Source: CAYMZZ01 sp044463125
GTDB lineage: Bacteria > Bacteroidota > Bacteroidia > Chitinophagales > Chitinophagaceae
Assembly: GCA_044463125.1 (NCBI GenBank)
Contig: JBIQMS010000014.1
Coordinates: 1-64,000 of the forward strand
Direction: 5' to 3'
DNA length: 64,000 nt
Shown in pieces: positions 9,512 to 18,403 of the stretch (position 1 is the first letter of the stretch; each line of letters starts with the position of its first letter). Position numbers and translations under genes: made by a program. A model generated the notes under the pieces. The model saw only the letters and a list, made by a program, of their open reading frames with translations. It did not search any database and was not told the origin of the DNA.

Positions 9512-10813
9512 TTAAACCAGGTAACCAAAAAGTGTATCGTTCTTATTGAGTTCGGTGTAACGGATCTGGTATTCTTCGAGCTTGCTTAATAGCTGCGCAT
9601 AATCTTCCGGTGTACGCAGTTCAATGCCCACCAGGGCAGGGCCGTTTTCCTTATTGGTTTTCTGCATGTATTCGAAGCGGGTGATATCATCGGTTGGGCC
9701 CAGCACATTGTTGACAAATTCCTTGAGAGCGCCGGGTCTTTGCGCGAAGCTGATCAGGAAATAATGTTTGAGTCCCTCATATTGCAGGCTACGTTCCTTG
9801 ATCTCCTGCATACGGTCGATATCATTATTGCTGCCGCTGACCACGCACACCACATTTTTGCCACGGATCTGATCGGCCATATCGTCGAGCGCGGCAATGG
9901 AGAGTGCGCCTGCGGGCTCCACCACTATGGCGTCTTCATTGTAAAGGCGCAGAATGCTGGTACATATTTTACCCTCGGGTACCAGTCGCATGTCGTCTAA
10001 AACATGCTGGCAAATTTCAAAGCTTCGGTCACCCACGCGTTTCACCGCAGCGCCATCCACAAAACGATCTATGGAGGGGAGTGTTACCGGTTGTCCGGCT
10101 TCGAGGGCTGTTTTCATGGAAGGCGCTCCTTCCGGTTCCAGGCCTACAATTTTGGTATGTGGAGATACCATTTTGAAATAGCTGCCCACGCCGGCGCACA
10201 AGCCGCCGCCACCCACAGGTACCAGCAGGTAATCCACTTTGGGGAGGTCTTCCAGTATTTCCATGGCTACGGTAGCCTGTCCTTCAATGATGCGGTAATC
10301 GTCGAAGGGCGGAATAAAGGTCATCTTGTTTTCGCGCGTATAAGCTATGGCCGCCTGCGCGCAATCATCGAAAGTATCGCCCACCAGTTGTATCTCGATA
10401 AAGGATTCGCCAAACATTTTGGTTTGGTGAATCTTTTGTTTGGGGGTGATGACGGGCATAAAAATTACGCCCCTGATCTCCAGCTTGCGGCAACTGAAGG
10501 CAAAGCCCTGTGCATGATTGCCCGCGCTGGCGCAAACCACACCCTGTTGCATTTGTTCCTGCGACAGTGAGCTGATCATATTGTAGGCGCCGCGGAGCTT
10601 ATAGGAGCGTACCACCTGCAAGTCTTCTCTTTTCAGATAAACATTGCACTGATACTTACGCGATAGGTTGGCATTCCATTGCAAAGGGGTCCGGATCACT
10701 ACAGGGAGCAAACGCGCAGCGGCTTCTTCAAAATGAAGATGCTTTTTCCAGCTATTGCCGGAAACGACATTCGTATTCTGTTCGGTTTCCTCCACTGTAG
10801 CGACCGGTTCCAT
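9512..10813 (-). CDS. ilvA: Threonine deaminase (threonine ammonia-lyase)
   Basis: A 433-residue PLP enzyme converting threonine to 2-oxobutyrate, the first step specific to isoleucine. The PLP lysine lies in SYKLRGAYN (about residue 70), and the phosphate-binding glycine loop is VGGGGLCAG. The C-terminal part (about residue 340 onward) is a single ACT-like regulatory domain, so this is the short Bacillus-like form rather than the two-ACT E. coli form. It is the last ilv gene, 25 nt after ilvC, and probably shares its transcript and attenuator control. Confidence 0.95.
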   Translation of the reverse strand: MEPVATVEETEQNTNVVSGNSWKKHLHFEEAAARLLPVVIRTPLQWNANLSRKYQCNVYLKREDLQVVRSYKLRGAYNMISSLSQEQMQQGVVCASAGNHAQGFAFSCRKLEIRGVIFMPVITPKQKIHQTKMFGESFIEIQLVGDTFDDCAQAAIAYTRENKMTFIPPFDDYRIIEGQATVAMEILEDLPKVDYLLVPVGGGGLCAGVGSYFKMVSPHTKIVGLEPEGAPSMKTALEAGQPVTLPSIDRFVDGAAVKRVGDRSFEICQHVLDDMRLVPEGKICTSILRLYNEDAIVVEPAGALSIAALDDMADQIRGKNVVCVVSGSNNDIDRMQEIKERSLQYEGLKHYFLISFAQRPGALKEFVNNVLGPTDDITRFEYMQKTNKENGPALVGIELRTPEDYAQLLSKLEEYQIRYTELNKNDTLFGYLV

Positions 10814-10838
10814 CCCTTTGCTTTTTTATGTTAAGTCC

Positions 10839-11966
10839 TTATCCTACTGATTCTGATTTCAGCGCCTGCTCACGGAAAACGCTCTTCGTGGAGGATTCCT
10901 CGAAGGGGTTTTCGTTGCCGGGCTGATTTTCGGGGCGGAGGCTGCGAACGGTTTTGCCTGCCTGCCACATTTCACTATCACGCAGTTCTTTCAATTCCGC
11001 TTCCAGTTTCTCACGGTAATCGGGCTGTGAGTTGCTGTCGATGGAGCGCTGCGATTCTTTACCGGCAGCCACACTTTCATACAGTTCGCGGAATACGGGA
11101 GCCGTGGCATCGCGGAATTTCTTCCACCAATCCAGCGCACCACGTTGTGCGGTGGTAGAGCAGTTGGCATACATCCAGTCCATACCGTTTTCGGCAACCA
11201 GCGGCATGAGCGATTGAGTCAACTCTTCCACAGTTTCGTTGAAAGCTTCGCTGGGGCTATGTCCTTTATCGCGCAATACCTGGTACTGGGCGGCAAAGAT
11301 TCCCTGGATGGCGCCCATAAGGGTGCCCCGCTCGCCGGTGAGGTCGCTATATACTTCTTTCTTGAAATCGGTTTCAAACAAATAACCGCTGCCTACAGCA
11401 ATGCCGAGCGCGACAACACGATCAAATGCCTTTCCGGTAGCGTCCTGGAAAATGGCATAGGAACTGTTGAGCCCGCGACCCTGCAGGAACATGCGACGCA
11501 AAGAAGTGCCGCTGCCTTTGGGCGCTACCAGGAACACGTCCACATCCTTGGGCGGCACAATGCCGGTTTGGTCATTGAAAGTAACGCCAAAGCCATGAGA
11601 GAAATAGAGGGCTTTGCCGGGTGTAAGGTGTTTCTTCACCGTGGGCCACATCGCGATTTGCGCGGCATCGCTCAGCAAATAACAGATGATGGTACCACGC
11701 TCCAACGCCTCTTCAATTTCAAACAGCGATTCACCGGGAATAAATCCATCACGTACGGCCTTGTCCCAACTCTTGGAATTTTTCCGCTGGCCTACAATTA
11801 CGTTGATGCCATTATCGCGCTGGTTCAGCGCCTGTCCGGGACCCTGCACACCATAACCGATTACGGCCACGGTTTCATTTTGCAGTACCTGCTGGGCTTT
11901 GCTCAGAGGGAATTCATCACGGGTGATTACATTCTCCTCCACGCCGCCAAAATTTAATTTTGCCAT
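10839..11966 (-). CDS. ilvC: Ketol-acid reductoisomerase
   Basis: A 375-residue NADPH-dependent enzyme that isomerises and reduces acetolactate or acetohydroxybutyrate. The Rossmann motif GYGVQGPGQA lies near residue 40, with the NADPH-selecting loop RKNSKSW after it. The catalytic histidine is in FSHGFGVTF, and metal-binding acidic residues are in YSDLTGERG. The protein is somewhat longer than the usual class I enzyme; the extra length is a polar C-terminal tail of about 40 residues. It lies 25 nt upstream of ilvA and 71 nt downstream of ilvN. Confidence 0.95.
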   Translation of the reverse strand: MAKLNFGGVEENVITRDEFPLSKAQQVLQNETVAVIGYGVQGPGQALNQRDNGINVIVGQRKNSKSWDKAVRDGFIPGESLFEIEEALERGTIICYLLSDAAQIAMWPTVKKHLTPGKALYFSHGFGVTFNDQTGIVPPKDVDVFLVAPKGSGTSLRRMFLQGRGLNSSYAIFQDATGKAFDRVVALGIAVGSGYLFETDFKKEVYSDLTGERGTLMGAIQGIFAAQYQVLRDKGHSPSEAFNETVEELTQSLMPLVAENGMDWMYANCSTTAQRGALDWWKKFRDATAPVFRELYESVAAGKESQRSIDSNSQPDYREKLEAELKELRDSEMWQAGKTVRSLRPENQPGNENPFEESSTKSVFREQALKSESVG

Positions 11967-12037
11967 CTTATCTGTTTTTGGGTTTTGATTGTTAATTTTT
12001 TATGTAATAACGGGATATTCAATTTACGAATTTTTTC

Positions 12038-12628
12038 TTACATGCTGAACACCTTCTCATGCTGGTCGAGATATTCGTTTTCGATCGCTTCTTCACCGGG
12101 TTCACGATATTCAAATTCCTTGAGTTTTTCATGAAAGCCCACACTGTCTTTAATAATCGCCACGCGGCCACTTCGTACAAACTCAATCAGACCAAACGGT
12201 TCCAGTACCTGGATCAGCTTATCAGTTTCTTCGCGATGGCCTGCCACTTCAAAAACGGTATAGTCCTTGCGTATTACCACCGCCTTGGCGCCATATTCAC
12301 GCAGCAATCTTTCCACTTTCACTTCTTCTGCGATTACTTCTGTAGGCACTTTATACAACGCCAGCTCCTGCCACACAATTTCCTCCTGTGTGTTGTAATA
12401 AGCTTTCAATACTTCCACCTGCTTTTCGATCTGGCGGCACAGCTTGCGCACCACTTCTTCCGTTTCGTTGATCACGATGGTGAAGCGATGCACGCTCTCC
12501 ACTTCCGAAGGAGAAGTGTTGAGGCTGTCGATATTGATCTTCCGCCGCGAAAACATGATGGCGATCCGGTTCAGCAAACCGATCTGGTTTTCGGTGTAAA
12601 CGGTGATGGTATATTCTTGTTTGGACAT
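12038..12628 (-). CDS. ilvN: Acetolactate synthase, small regulatory subunit
   Basis: A 196-residue protein beginning with an ACT domain (residues about 4-80: EYTITVYTENQIGLLNRIA) that binds valine for feedback inhibition of the large subunit, followed by the C-terminal domain of the family. Length fits the long small-subunit type. It is separated from ilvB by 181 nt of repeat arrays, an unusually long gap for two subunits of one enzyme, which are normally adjacent. Confidence 0.93.
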   Translation of the reverse strand: MSKQEYTITVYTENQIGLLNRIAIMFSRRKINIDSLNTSPSEVESVHRFTIVINETEEVVRKLCRQIEKQVEVLKAYYNTQEEIVWQELALYKVPTEVIAEEVKVERLLREYGAKAVVIRKDYTVFEVAGHREETDKLIQVLEPFGLIEFVRSGRVAIIKDSVGFHEKLKEFEYREPGEEAIENEYLDQHEKVFSM

Positions 12629-12633
12629 ATCTG

Positions 12634-12803
12634 TGAGTTATAAGTTATAAGTTCTAAGTTTTAAGTTGTTGAATGGTTGAGAGTTGAGGGTTTAAGGTTG
12701 AGAGTTTAAGGTTTAAAGGATAGAAAGTTTAAAGAATTTAGCCCAACTTTAAACTTTAAACATTAAACTCTAAACTCACTCACGCCTCACGATTCACGCC
12801 TCA
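12634..12803. repeat. Inverted pair of heptamer arrays inside the ilv operon
   Basis: Fills the ilvB-ilvN gap. Read on the minus strand after the ilvB stop: three GTGAGGC/GTGAATC units, four TTTAAAG-type units, a spacer of about 25 nt, then reverse-complement GTTTAAG units and reverse-complement AAGTTNT units up to the ilvN start. The TTTAAAG part forms a possible long hairpin. No core with AATCTGCG boxes is present here. Confidence 0.85.
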
Positions 12804-12809
12804 CGCTCA

Positions 12810-14564
12810 TCACACTTCTTCACTACTCAACACAATCTCCGCCACTCCTCTTCCCTGCGGTACCATGGGGAATACATTATTTTCCTTGCCTACCATTACT
12901 TCCAACAGGAATGAGCCATCTGTCTGCAACATTTTTTGCAAAGCTGCTTTCAGATCCTTGCGATCGCTGACACTTTGTCCCGGTATGCCAAAACCTTTGG
13001 CTACCTGCACAAAGTCGGGGCTGGTGATATCTACAAAGGAGTAGCGCTTCTGATGGAATAGCTGTTGCCATTGGCGCACCATACCGAGGAACTGATTATT
13101 CAGGATCAGAATCTTTACATTCGGTTTGAATTGCATAATAGTGCCCAGTTCCTGCAGGGTCATTTGAAAGCCGCCATCGCCGATGATCGCTACGGTTGTG
13201 CGCGAAGGATCACCATAGGCAGCACCGATGGCTGCGGGAAGGGCAAAGCCCATCGTACCCAGGCCGCCACTGGTGATATTGCTGCGGGTATTGTTCATTT
13301 TCGCATAGCGGCAGGCTACCATCTGGTGCTGGCCCACATCGGTAACGATGATGGCGTCTCCATTGGTGAGTTCATTTAGCTCGCGAATCACTTCGCCCAT
13401 GGTCATGATATCAGTTGTCGGATTCAATTCCTGCTTCACCACTTTTTCATCTTCCTTTGCCTGGCAATCCTTGAAGCGTTGCAACCATTGCGGATAAACT
13501 TTCTGGTCGATCAGCGCGGTGAGCTGGGGGAGTGTTTCCCGGCAATCGCCCCAAACAGGTACGGTGGCTTTTACATTCTTGTCAATTTCTGCCGGATCAA
13601 TATCCAGGTGAATCACCTGTGCCTGGCGTGCATATTTATCGAGGCGGCCCGTTACCCGGTCATCGAAACGCATGCCGATGGCGATCAACACATCACATTC
13701 GTTGGTGAGTACATTCGGACCATAATTGCCATGCATGCCCAGCATGCCCGTGGCCAGCGGGTGATCAGTAGGGATGGCGCCCATGCCCATGATGGTCCAT
13801 GCCGCGGGTATGCCACTTTTTTCCAGGAACTGCAAAAATTCTTTTTCTGCCTTTCCGAGTATTACTCCCTGGCCAAATACCACAAAAGGTCTTTCAGCGG
13901 CATTGATTAGTTTGGCAGCGGCTTCAACATATTCTTTACGCACAAATGGTTTGGGCCGATAGCTGCGGATATGCTGGCAGCGCTCATAGCCGGCAAATTC
14001 GAATAATTGCAACTGGGCATTTTTGGTGATGTCGATAACGACAGGGCCCGGTCTTCCGCTTCTGGCTATGTAGAAAGCCTTCGCCAGAACAGCGGGAATT
14101 TCGGTGGCATCCGTAACCTGGTAGTTCCATTTGGTAACGGGGGTAGTGATATTGATCACGTCGGTTTCCTGGAACGCGTCTGTGCCCAACAAGTGTGCAA
14201 ATACCTGCCCGGTGATGCATACCACGGGAGTGGAGTCGATCATGGCATCGGCCAGGCCTGTTACCAGGTTGGTAGCGCCTGGTCCACTTGTGGCGAATAC
14301 CACACCCACTTTTCCGGAAACCCGGGCATATCCCTGCGCGGCATGGATAGCGCCCTGCTCGTGGCGGACGAGAATATGTTGCAGTCGATCCTTATAATCG
14401 TACAGCGCATCATAAATGGGCATGATAGCGCCACCGGGATAGCCAAAAATGGTTTCCACTTTCTCGGCAATCAGCGCTTTCAGCACGGCTTCACTACCGC
14501 TCAATTGCGTGGGAGCTTCTTTGGGGTTGCTCGTGGTTTCCTTTTGTAATGCCAGGGTTTCCAT
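12810..14564 (-). CDS. ilvB: Acetolactate synthase, large catalytic subunit
   Basis: A 584-residue thiamine-diphosphate enzyme condensing two pyruvates, or pyruvate with 2-oxobutyrate. The catalytic Glu region is VETIFGYPGGAIMPIYDAL (about residue 40), and the C-terminal ThDP/Mg motif runs from GDGGFQMTLQEL to ILNN (about residues 440-475). Middle FAD-binding domain present; length fits. It starts 18 nt after the ilvD stop, indicating tight coupling. The stop codon is followed at once by GTGAGGC-type repeats. Confidence 0.96.
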   Translation of the reverse strand: METLALQKETTSNPKEAPTQLSGSEAVLKALIAEKVETIFGYPGGAIMPIYDALYDYKDRLQHILVRHEQGAIHAAQGYARVSGKVGVVFATSGPGATNLVTGLADAMIDSTPVVCITGQVFAHLLGTDAFQETDVINITTPVTKWNYQVTDATEIPAVLAKAFYIARSGRPGPVVIDITKNAQLQLFEFAGYERCQHIRSYRPKPFVRKEYVEAAAKLINAAERPFVVFGQGVILGKAEKEFLQFLEKSGIPAAWTIMGMGAIPTDHPLATGMLGMHGNYGPNVLTNECDVLIAIGMRFDDRVTGRLDKYARQAQVIHLDIDPAEIDKNVKATVPVWGDCRETLPQLTALIDQKVYPQWLQRFKDCQAKEDEKVVKQELNPTTDIMTMGEVIRELNELTNGDAIIVTDVGQHQMVACRYAKMNNTRSNITSGGLGTMGFALPAAIGAAYGDPSRTTVAIIGDGGFQMTLQELGTIMQFKPNVKILILNNQFLGMVRQWQQLFHQKRYSFVDITSPDFVQVAKGFGIPGQSVSDRKDLKAALQKMLQTDGSFLLEVMVGKENNVFPMVPQGRGVAEIVLSSEEV

Positions 14565-14582
14565 AATTTCTATTTTGTGGTA

Positions 14583-16262
14583 TCAGGCTTCATCGGTTAC
14601 ACAACCTTCCGATGCATCCTTCACCTGTTTTGCGTATTTAAAGAGAATTCCTTTGGTAGCTTTCAGGGCAGGTGGCTGCCAGGCTGCTTTTCTGGCGGCC
14701 AGTTCTTTTTCATCTATCAATAATTCAATCCTGTTGTTGACGGCATCAATCCGGATGGGATCATTATCTTTTACCAGCGCCAGAGTGCCGCCATCGAAGG
14801 CTTCGGGAGTGATATGACCCACGACAAAGCCATGCGTGCCGCCGCTAAAGCGGCCGTCGGTAATAAGCGCCACAGATTTGCCGAGCCCGGCGCCAATGAT
14901 GGCGGATGTTGGTTTCAACATCTCTGGCATGCCGGGCGCGCCACGAGGTCCCACATATCGAATCACCACCACATCGCCCGACTGAATCTTTCCGGAATGA
15001 ATACCTTCTATCAATTGCGATTCGCCATCGAATACGCGTGCCGGGCCTTCAAACAACTCACCCTCTTTACCACTGATCTTGGCCACACTTCCTTTTTCGG
15101 CCAGGTTGCCATAGAGTATTTGCAGATGCCCGGTTTTCTTTACAGGTTTTTCTACCGGGAGAATGATGTCCTGTTTTTCAAAATCAAGTTCGGGCACATC
15201 TCGCAGGTTCTCTTCCAGCGTTTTACTGGTAACGGTCAGGCAATTCCCATGCAGCATTCCTTTCTTTAGCAGGTATTTCATCACGGCCGGTACACCGCCA
15301 TGCTGGTGCAGGTCCTGCATCAGGTATTTGCCAGAGGGTTTAAAGTCGGCCAGCACGGGTACCTTATTGCTGATCTGTTGAAAATCGTCCTGCGTAATTT
15401 GAATATTTACACTGCGCGCCATGGCAATCAAATGCAGCACTGCATTGGTACTTCCACCCAGGGCCATGATCACGGTGATGGCGTTTTCAAATGCCTCGCG
15501 GGTCATGATATCGGAAGGCTTGATATCTTTTTCCAACAGGATGCGGATAGCTTTACCGGCCGCGCGACATTCCGCCTGCTTCTCTTCGCTCAAAGCGGGA
15601 TTGGAGGAAGAGTAGGGCAGGCTCATACCCAACGCTTCAATGGCCGCTGCCATGGTATTGGCTGTGTACATGCCACCACAGGCACCTGCGCCGGGACAGC
15701 TATTTCTTACAATGCCTTTGAAGTCTGCTTCGTCAAGTTGACCGGCGAGCTTTTGGCCAAGAGCCTCAAAAGCACTCACGATATTCAGGTCCTGGCCCTT
15801 GTAATGACCGGGAGCAATAGTGCCGCCATAGAGCATGATAGCCGGACGGTTCAGTCGCCCCATCGCGATTACGGATCCGGGCATGTTTTTGTCGCAACCC
15901 GGAATGGCTATCAGACCATCATAATATTGCGCACCGCAAACGGCTTCTATGCTGTCGGCAATGATGTCGCGACTGACAAGTGAGTAGCGCATGCCTTCCG
16001 TTCCATTGCTAATGCCGTCGCTTACGCCGATAGTGTTAAAGATGAGACCTACCAGTTCGTTATCCCAAACGGAGGATTTCACCACGCGGGCCAGGTCGTT
16101 GAGGTGCATATTACAGGTATTGCCATCATAGCCCATGCTGGCGATGCCTACCTGGGCTTTCAGCAGATCCTCATCGGTTAATCCAATTCCATAGAGCATG
16201 GCCTGGGCCGCGGGCTGTGTCGGGTCCTGTGTAATCGTCTTACTGTACTTATTCAATTCCAT
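14583..16262 (-). CDS. ilvD: Dihydroxy-acid dehydratase
   Basis: A 559-residue Fe-S enzyme that dehydrates dihydroxy acids to the keto acids of valine and isoleucine. Cluster and active-site cysteines are visible in GCDKNMPGS (about residue 120) and ACGGMYTANTM (about residue 195), with GGSTNAVLHL and DGRFSGGTHG further on. Full length. It is the first structural gene of the ilv transcript; its 5' region carries the leader peptide and terminator described separately, so expression should fall when charged Val-tRNA and Ile-tRNA are plentiful. Confidence 0.97.
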   Translation of the reverse strand: MELNKYSKTITQDPTQPAAQAMLYGIGLTDEDLLKAQVGIASMGYDGNTCNMHLNDLARVVKSSVWDNELVGLIFNTIGVSDGISNGTEGMRYSLVSRDIIADSIEAVCGAQYYDGLIAIPGCDKNMPGSVIAMGRLNRPAIMLYGGTIAPGHYKGQDLNIVSAFEALGQKLAGQLDEADFKGIVRNSCPGAGACGGMYTANTMAAAIEALGMSLPYSSSNPALSEEKQAECRAAGKAIRILLEKDIKPSDIMTREAFENAITVIMALGGSTNAVLHLIAMARSVNIQITQDDFQQISNKVPVLADFKPSGKYLMQDLHQHGGVPAVMKYLLKKGMLHGNCLTVTSKTLEENLRDVPELDFEKQDIILPVEKPVKKTGHLQILYGNLAEKGSVAKISGKEGELFEGPARVFDGESQLIEGIHSGKIQSGDVVVIRYVGPRGAPGMPEMLKPTSAIIGAGLGKSVALITDGRFSGGTHGFVVGHITPEAFDGGTLALVKDNDPIRIDAVNNRIELLIDEKELAARKAAWQPPALKATKGILFKYAKQVKDASEGCVTDEA

Positions 16263-16361
16263 GGTTAAAATCTCGTCCGGGTTTATACTATTGCGGTTCG
16301 GGTTGATGGATGCATTTCTTCAAAATCCAATTCAGGTCCTTTTTTTCAATCGTCAGAAAAC

Positions 16362-16390
16362 AAAAAACCCGCCTCGGCAGGAGGCGGGTT
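16362..16390 (-). terminator. Attenuator terminator upstream of ilvD
   Basis: On the minus strand AACCCGCCTC (81-90 of this block, 16381-16390) pairs with GAGGCGGGTT (16366-16375) across a CTGCC loop, and the T run continues to 16362. It lies 24 nt after the leader-peptide stop codon and about 100 nt before ilvD, so it would stop transcription before the structural genes. An alternative pairing of 16427-16434 with 16380-16387 (eight pairs, one G-U) would break it. Confidence 0.9.
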
Positions 16391-16413
16391 CTTTACTTAT
16401 TTCAGTTTCTTTA

Positions 16414-16518
16414 TTACAAAGTAAATCCACCTCCTTGCATTGCAGGAATAATAATCACCACCACAATAATCACATTGATTAGTGTGCTAATGTTGTTGTA
16501 TGTTCTGCTTTGCTGCAT
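16414..16518 (-). CDS. ilv leader peptide (attenuation)
   Basis: A 34-codon ORF with ATG at 16518 and a double stop TAA TAA. Codons 16-24 (16447-16473) read V-I-I-V-V-V-I-I-I, with further Ile and Leu codons before and after them. It lies a few nucleotides after a TATATTTG promoter box and 24 nt before an intrinsic terminator, the classic layout of an amino-acid attenuator. The stretch just after the control codons (GGAGGTGG, 16427-16434) is complementary to the first arm of the terminator, so a ribosome stalled at Val/Ile codons would leave it free to form an antiterminator. Too short for normal gene calling. The peptide itself probably has no function after synthesis. Confidence 0.9.
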   Translation of the reverse strand: MQQSRTYNNISTLINVIIVVVIIIPAMQGGGFTL

Positions 16519-16532
16519 GAGATGTATATCAA

Positions 16533-16540
16533 CAAATATA
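16533..16540 (-). promoter_or_regulatory. Promoter -7 box of the ilv operon
   Basis: TATATTTG on the minus strand matches the Bacteroidota consensus TAnnTTTG. Transcription would start near 16526-16528, about 10 nt before the leader-peptide ATG. No convincing -33 box was found. Confidence 0.7.
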
Positions 16541-16626
16541 CAGCTCATCGATTAAAAAGAACTCTTTGGATTGGATTTTTATTTTTTTCTGATGGCGGGC
16601 AATCGTAGGAAAGCAAACGGTCGTTA

Positions 16627-17742
16627 TCAAATAATCGTGGACTTACGCAATTCAATATTTTCCTGCTTCACTGATCCGGGAATTTTTCCACTTACATAAT
16701 CGCAGATCAGTTCGCCGAGGGTATTGGTGAAATAAAAATTAACCGGGTCGATATCTTTCGTTACAAATCCATTTTGGAGTGTCCATTGTACGGCTTCACG
16801 TACCAATGCAGCTTCCTCATTCATGTCGAAATGCTCGAGCAGCATGGCGGCGGAAAGAATGGAGCCCAATGGGTTGGCGATATCCTTGCCTGCTGCCTGC
16901 GGATAGGAACCATGAATGGGTTCAAATAAGGCGGAGCCATTGCCCAGGCTGGCGGAGGGCAGTAGTCCCAGGGAGCCGCTGATCACGCTGGCTTCATCGC
17001 TGATGATGTCGCCAAACATATTCTCAGTGAGGATTACATCAAACTGACCGGGGTTGAGAATGATTTGCATGGCGGCATTATCCACAAACAGGAAATCGAG
17101 ACTTACATCGGGATATTGATCGGCCAGGTCTTTTACCGCTTTGCGCCAAAGCCGGGAGGTTTCCAGCACGTTGGCTTTGTCGACAAGCGTCAGCTTCTTT
17201 CGGCGCTTTTGTGCAGCCTGGAAAGCAAGGTGCGCAATGCGTTCTATTTCGGGAATGCTGTAGGTGCATTCATCGATGGCGCTCATGCCATCTTCGGCCA
17301 ATTCTTTCTTGCCAAAATAAATGCCGCCGGTGAGCTCGCGATAGATCACAAAATCCACTCCCTCGAGATTACGGGGTTTGAGGGGCGACAGATGATGCAG
17401 CGCGGGGTAAGCCGTAACCGGGCGGATATTGGCAAACAATTGCAGCGACTTGCGCAATTTCAGCAAGCCCTGCTCGGGGCGCACTTTGGCATTGGGATCA
17501 TTATCGTATTTGGGATGCCCGATAGCGCCAAACAGGATGGCATCGCTTTGCAGGCAGGTTTCAATCGTTTCGTCGGGTAGGGGGGTGCCGGTTTTATCGA
17601 TGGCATCAGCACCCATCAGGCAATAGCGATAGGAAAATTCGTGGTTAAAGGCTTCCGCGATGTTGTTTAATACCCGTACCGACTGACGGGTTACTTCGGG
17701 TCCTATTCCATCTCCTTCAATAACTGCAATAGTCTTCTTCAT
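16627..17742 (-). CDS. leuB: 3-Isopropylmalate dehydrogenase
   Basis: A 371-residue NAD-dependent oxidative decarboxylase making the direct keto precursor of leucine. Family motifs: EGDGIGPEV at the N terminus, RELTGGIYFG (about residue 135), and the metal and substrate site in DNAAMQIILNPGQFDVI and NMFGDIISDE. Full length. Last gene of the leu group, 14 nt after leuD; about 110 nt separate its stop from the ilv promoter and leader, and I see no clear terminator there, so leu transcripts may read into the ilv attenuator. Confidence 0.96.
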   Translation of the reverse strand: MKKTIAVIEGDGIGPEVTRQSVRVLNNIAEAFNHEFSYRYCLMGADAIDKTGTPLPDETIETCLQSDAILFGAIGHPKYDNDPNAKVRPEQGLLKLRKSLQLFANIRPVTAYPALHHLSPLKPRNLEGVDFVIYRELTGGIYFGKKELAEDGMSAIDECTYSIPEIERIAHLAFQAAQKRRKKLTLVDKANVLETSRLWRKAVKDLADQYPDVSLDFLFVDNAAMQIILNPGQFDVILTENMFGDIISDEASVISGSLGLLPSASLGNGSALFEPIHGSYPQAAGKDIANPLGSILSAAMLLEHFDMNEEAALVREAVQWTLQNGFVTKDIDPVNFYFTNTLGELICDYVSGKIPGSVKQENIELRKSTII

Positions 17743-17756
17743 AAATCTTTGCCGAA

Positions 17757-18359
17757 TCAGGCCGGCCAGCCTTGTTTTTCAAATGCTTCTATTTCGTTTT
17801 TCATGCTGAGCAGGTAGTCGATATCATCGTACCCATTCAGCAAACAGGTTTTTTTGTAACTATTGATGTCAAAACTTTCTTGTGTGTCGGTACCATCAAT
17901 CCGGATGAATTGCTCCGAAAGATTTACTTCTATTACGGTGGATGGTTCTTTTTCAACTGCTGCAAACAGTTGGCTCAGCATTTGATCCGTTACCGTAACG
18001 GGTAGTAGAAAGTTGTTGAGCGCGTTGTTCTTAAAGATATCCGCAAAAAAGCTGCTTACCACCACGTCGAATCCGGCGTCTTTAATGGCCCAGGCCGCGT
18101 GTTCGCGACTGCTGCCGCAACCAAAGTTTTTTCCGGCAAGCAGGATCTTTCCACTAAATCGTGACTGGTTCAACACGAAATCGGGTTTGGGTTGATTTTC
18201 GTCGTCGTTTATGTAGCGCCAGTCGCGGAACAGGTTTTTGCCAAATCCTTCCCGACTGGTAGCTTTCAGGAAGCGTGCCGGAATGATCTGGTCGGTGTCC
18301 ACATTTTCTATATTCACCGGTACCGCCGTAGATTTTATGATATTGATCGCCTTGCTCAT
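17757..18359 (-). CDS. leuD: 3-Isopropylmalate dehydratase, small subunit
   Basis: A 200-residue swivel-domain subunit that completes the active site of LeuC. The conserved sequence GKNFGCGSSREHAAW (about residue 75) and the N-terminal VDTDQIIPARFL are present. Length fits. It lies 44 nt after leuC and 14 nt before leuB, in the usual leuCDB order. Confidence 0.96.
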   Translation of the reverse strand: MSKAINIIKSTAVPVNIENVDTDQIIPARFLKATSREGFGKNLFRDWRYINDDENQPKPDFVLNQSRFSGKILLAGKNFGCGSSREHAAWAIKDAGFDVVVSSFFADIFKNNALNNFLLPVTVTDQMLSQLFAAVEKEPSTVIEVNLSEQFIRIDGTDTQESFDINSYKKTCLLNGYDDIDYLLSMKNEIEAFEKQGWPA

Positions 18360-18403
18360 GTATGCTGATTCCGTTTCGTGATAATGTTTTTTAGATAGTT
18401 GTT

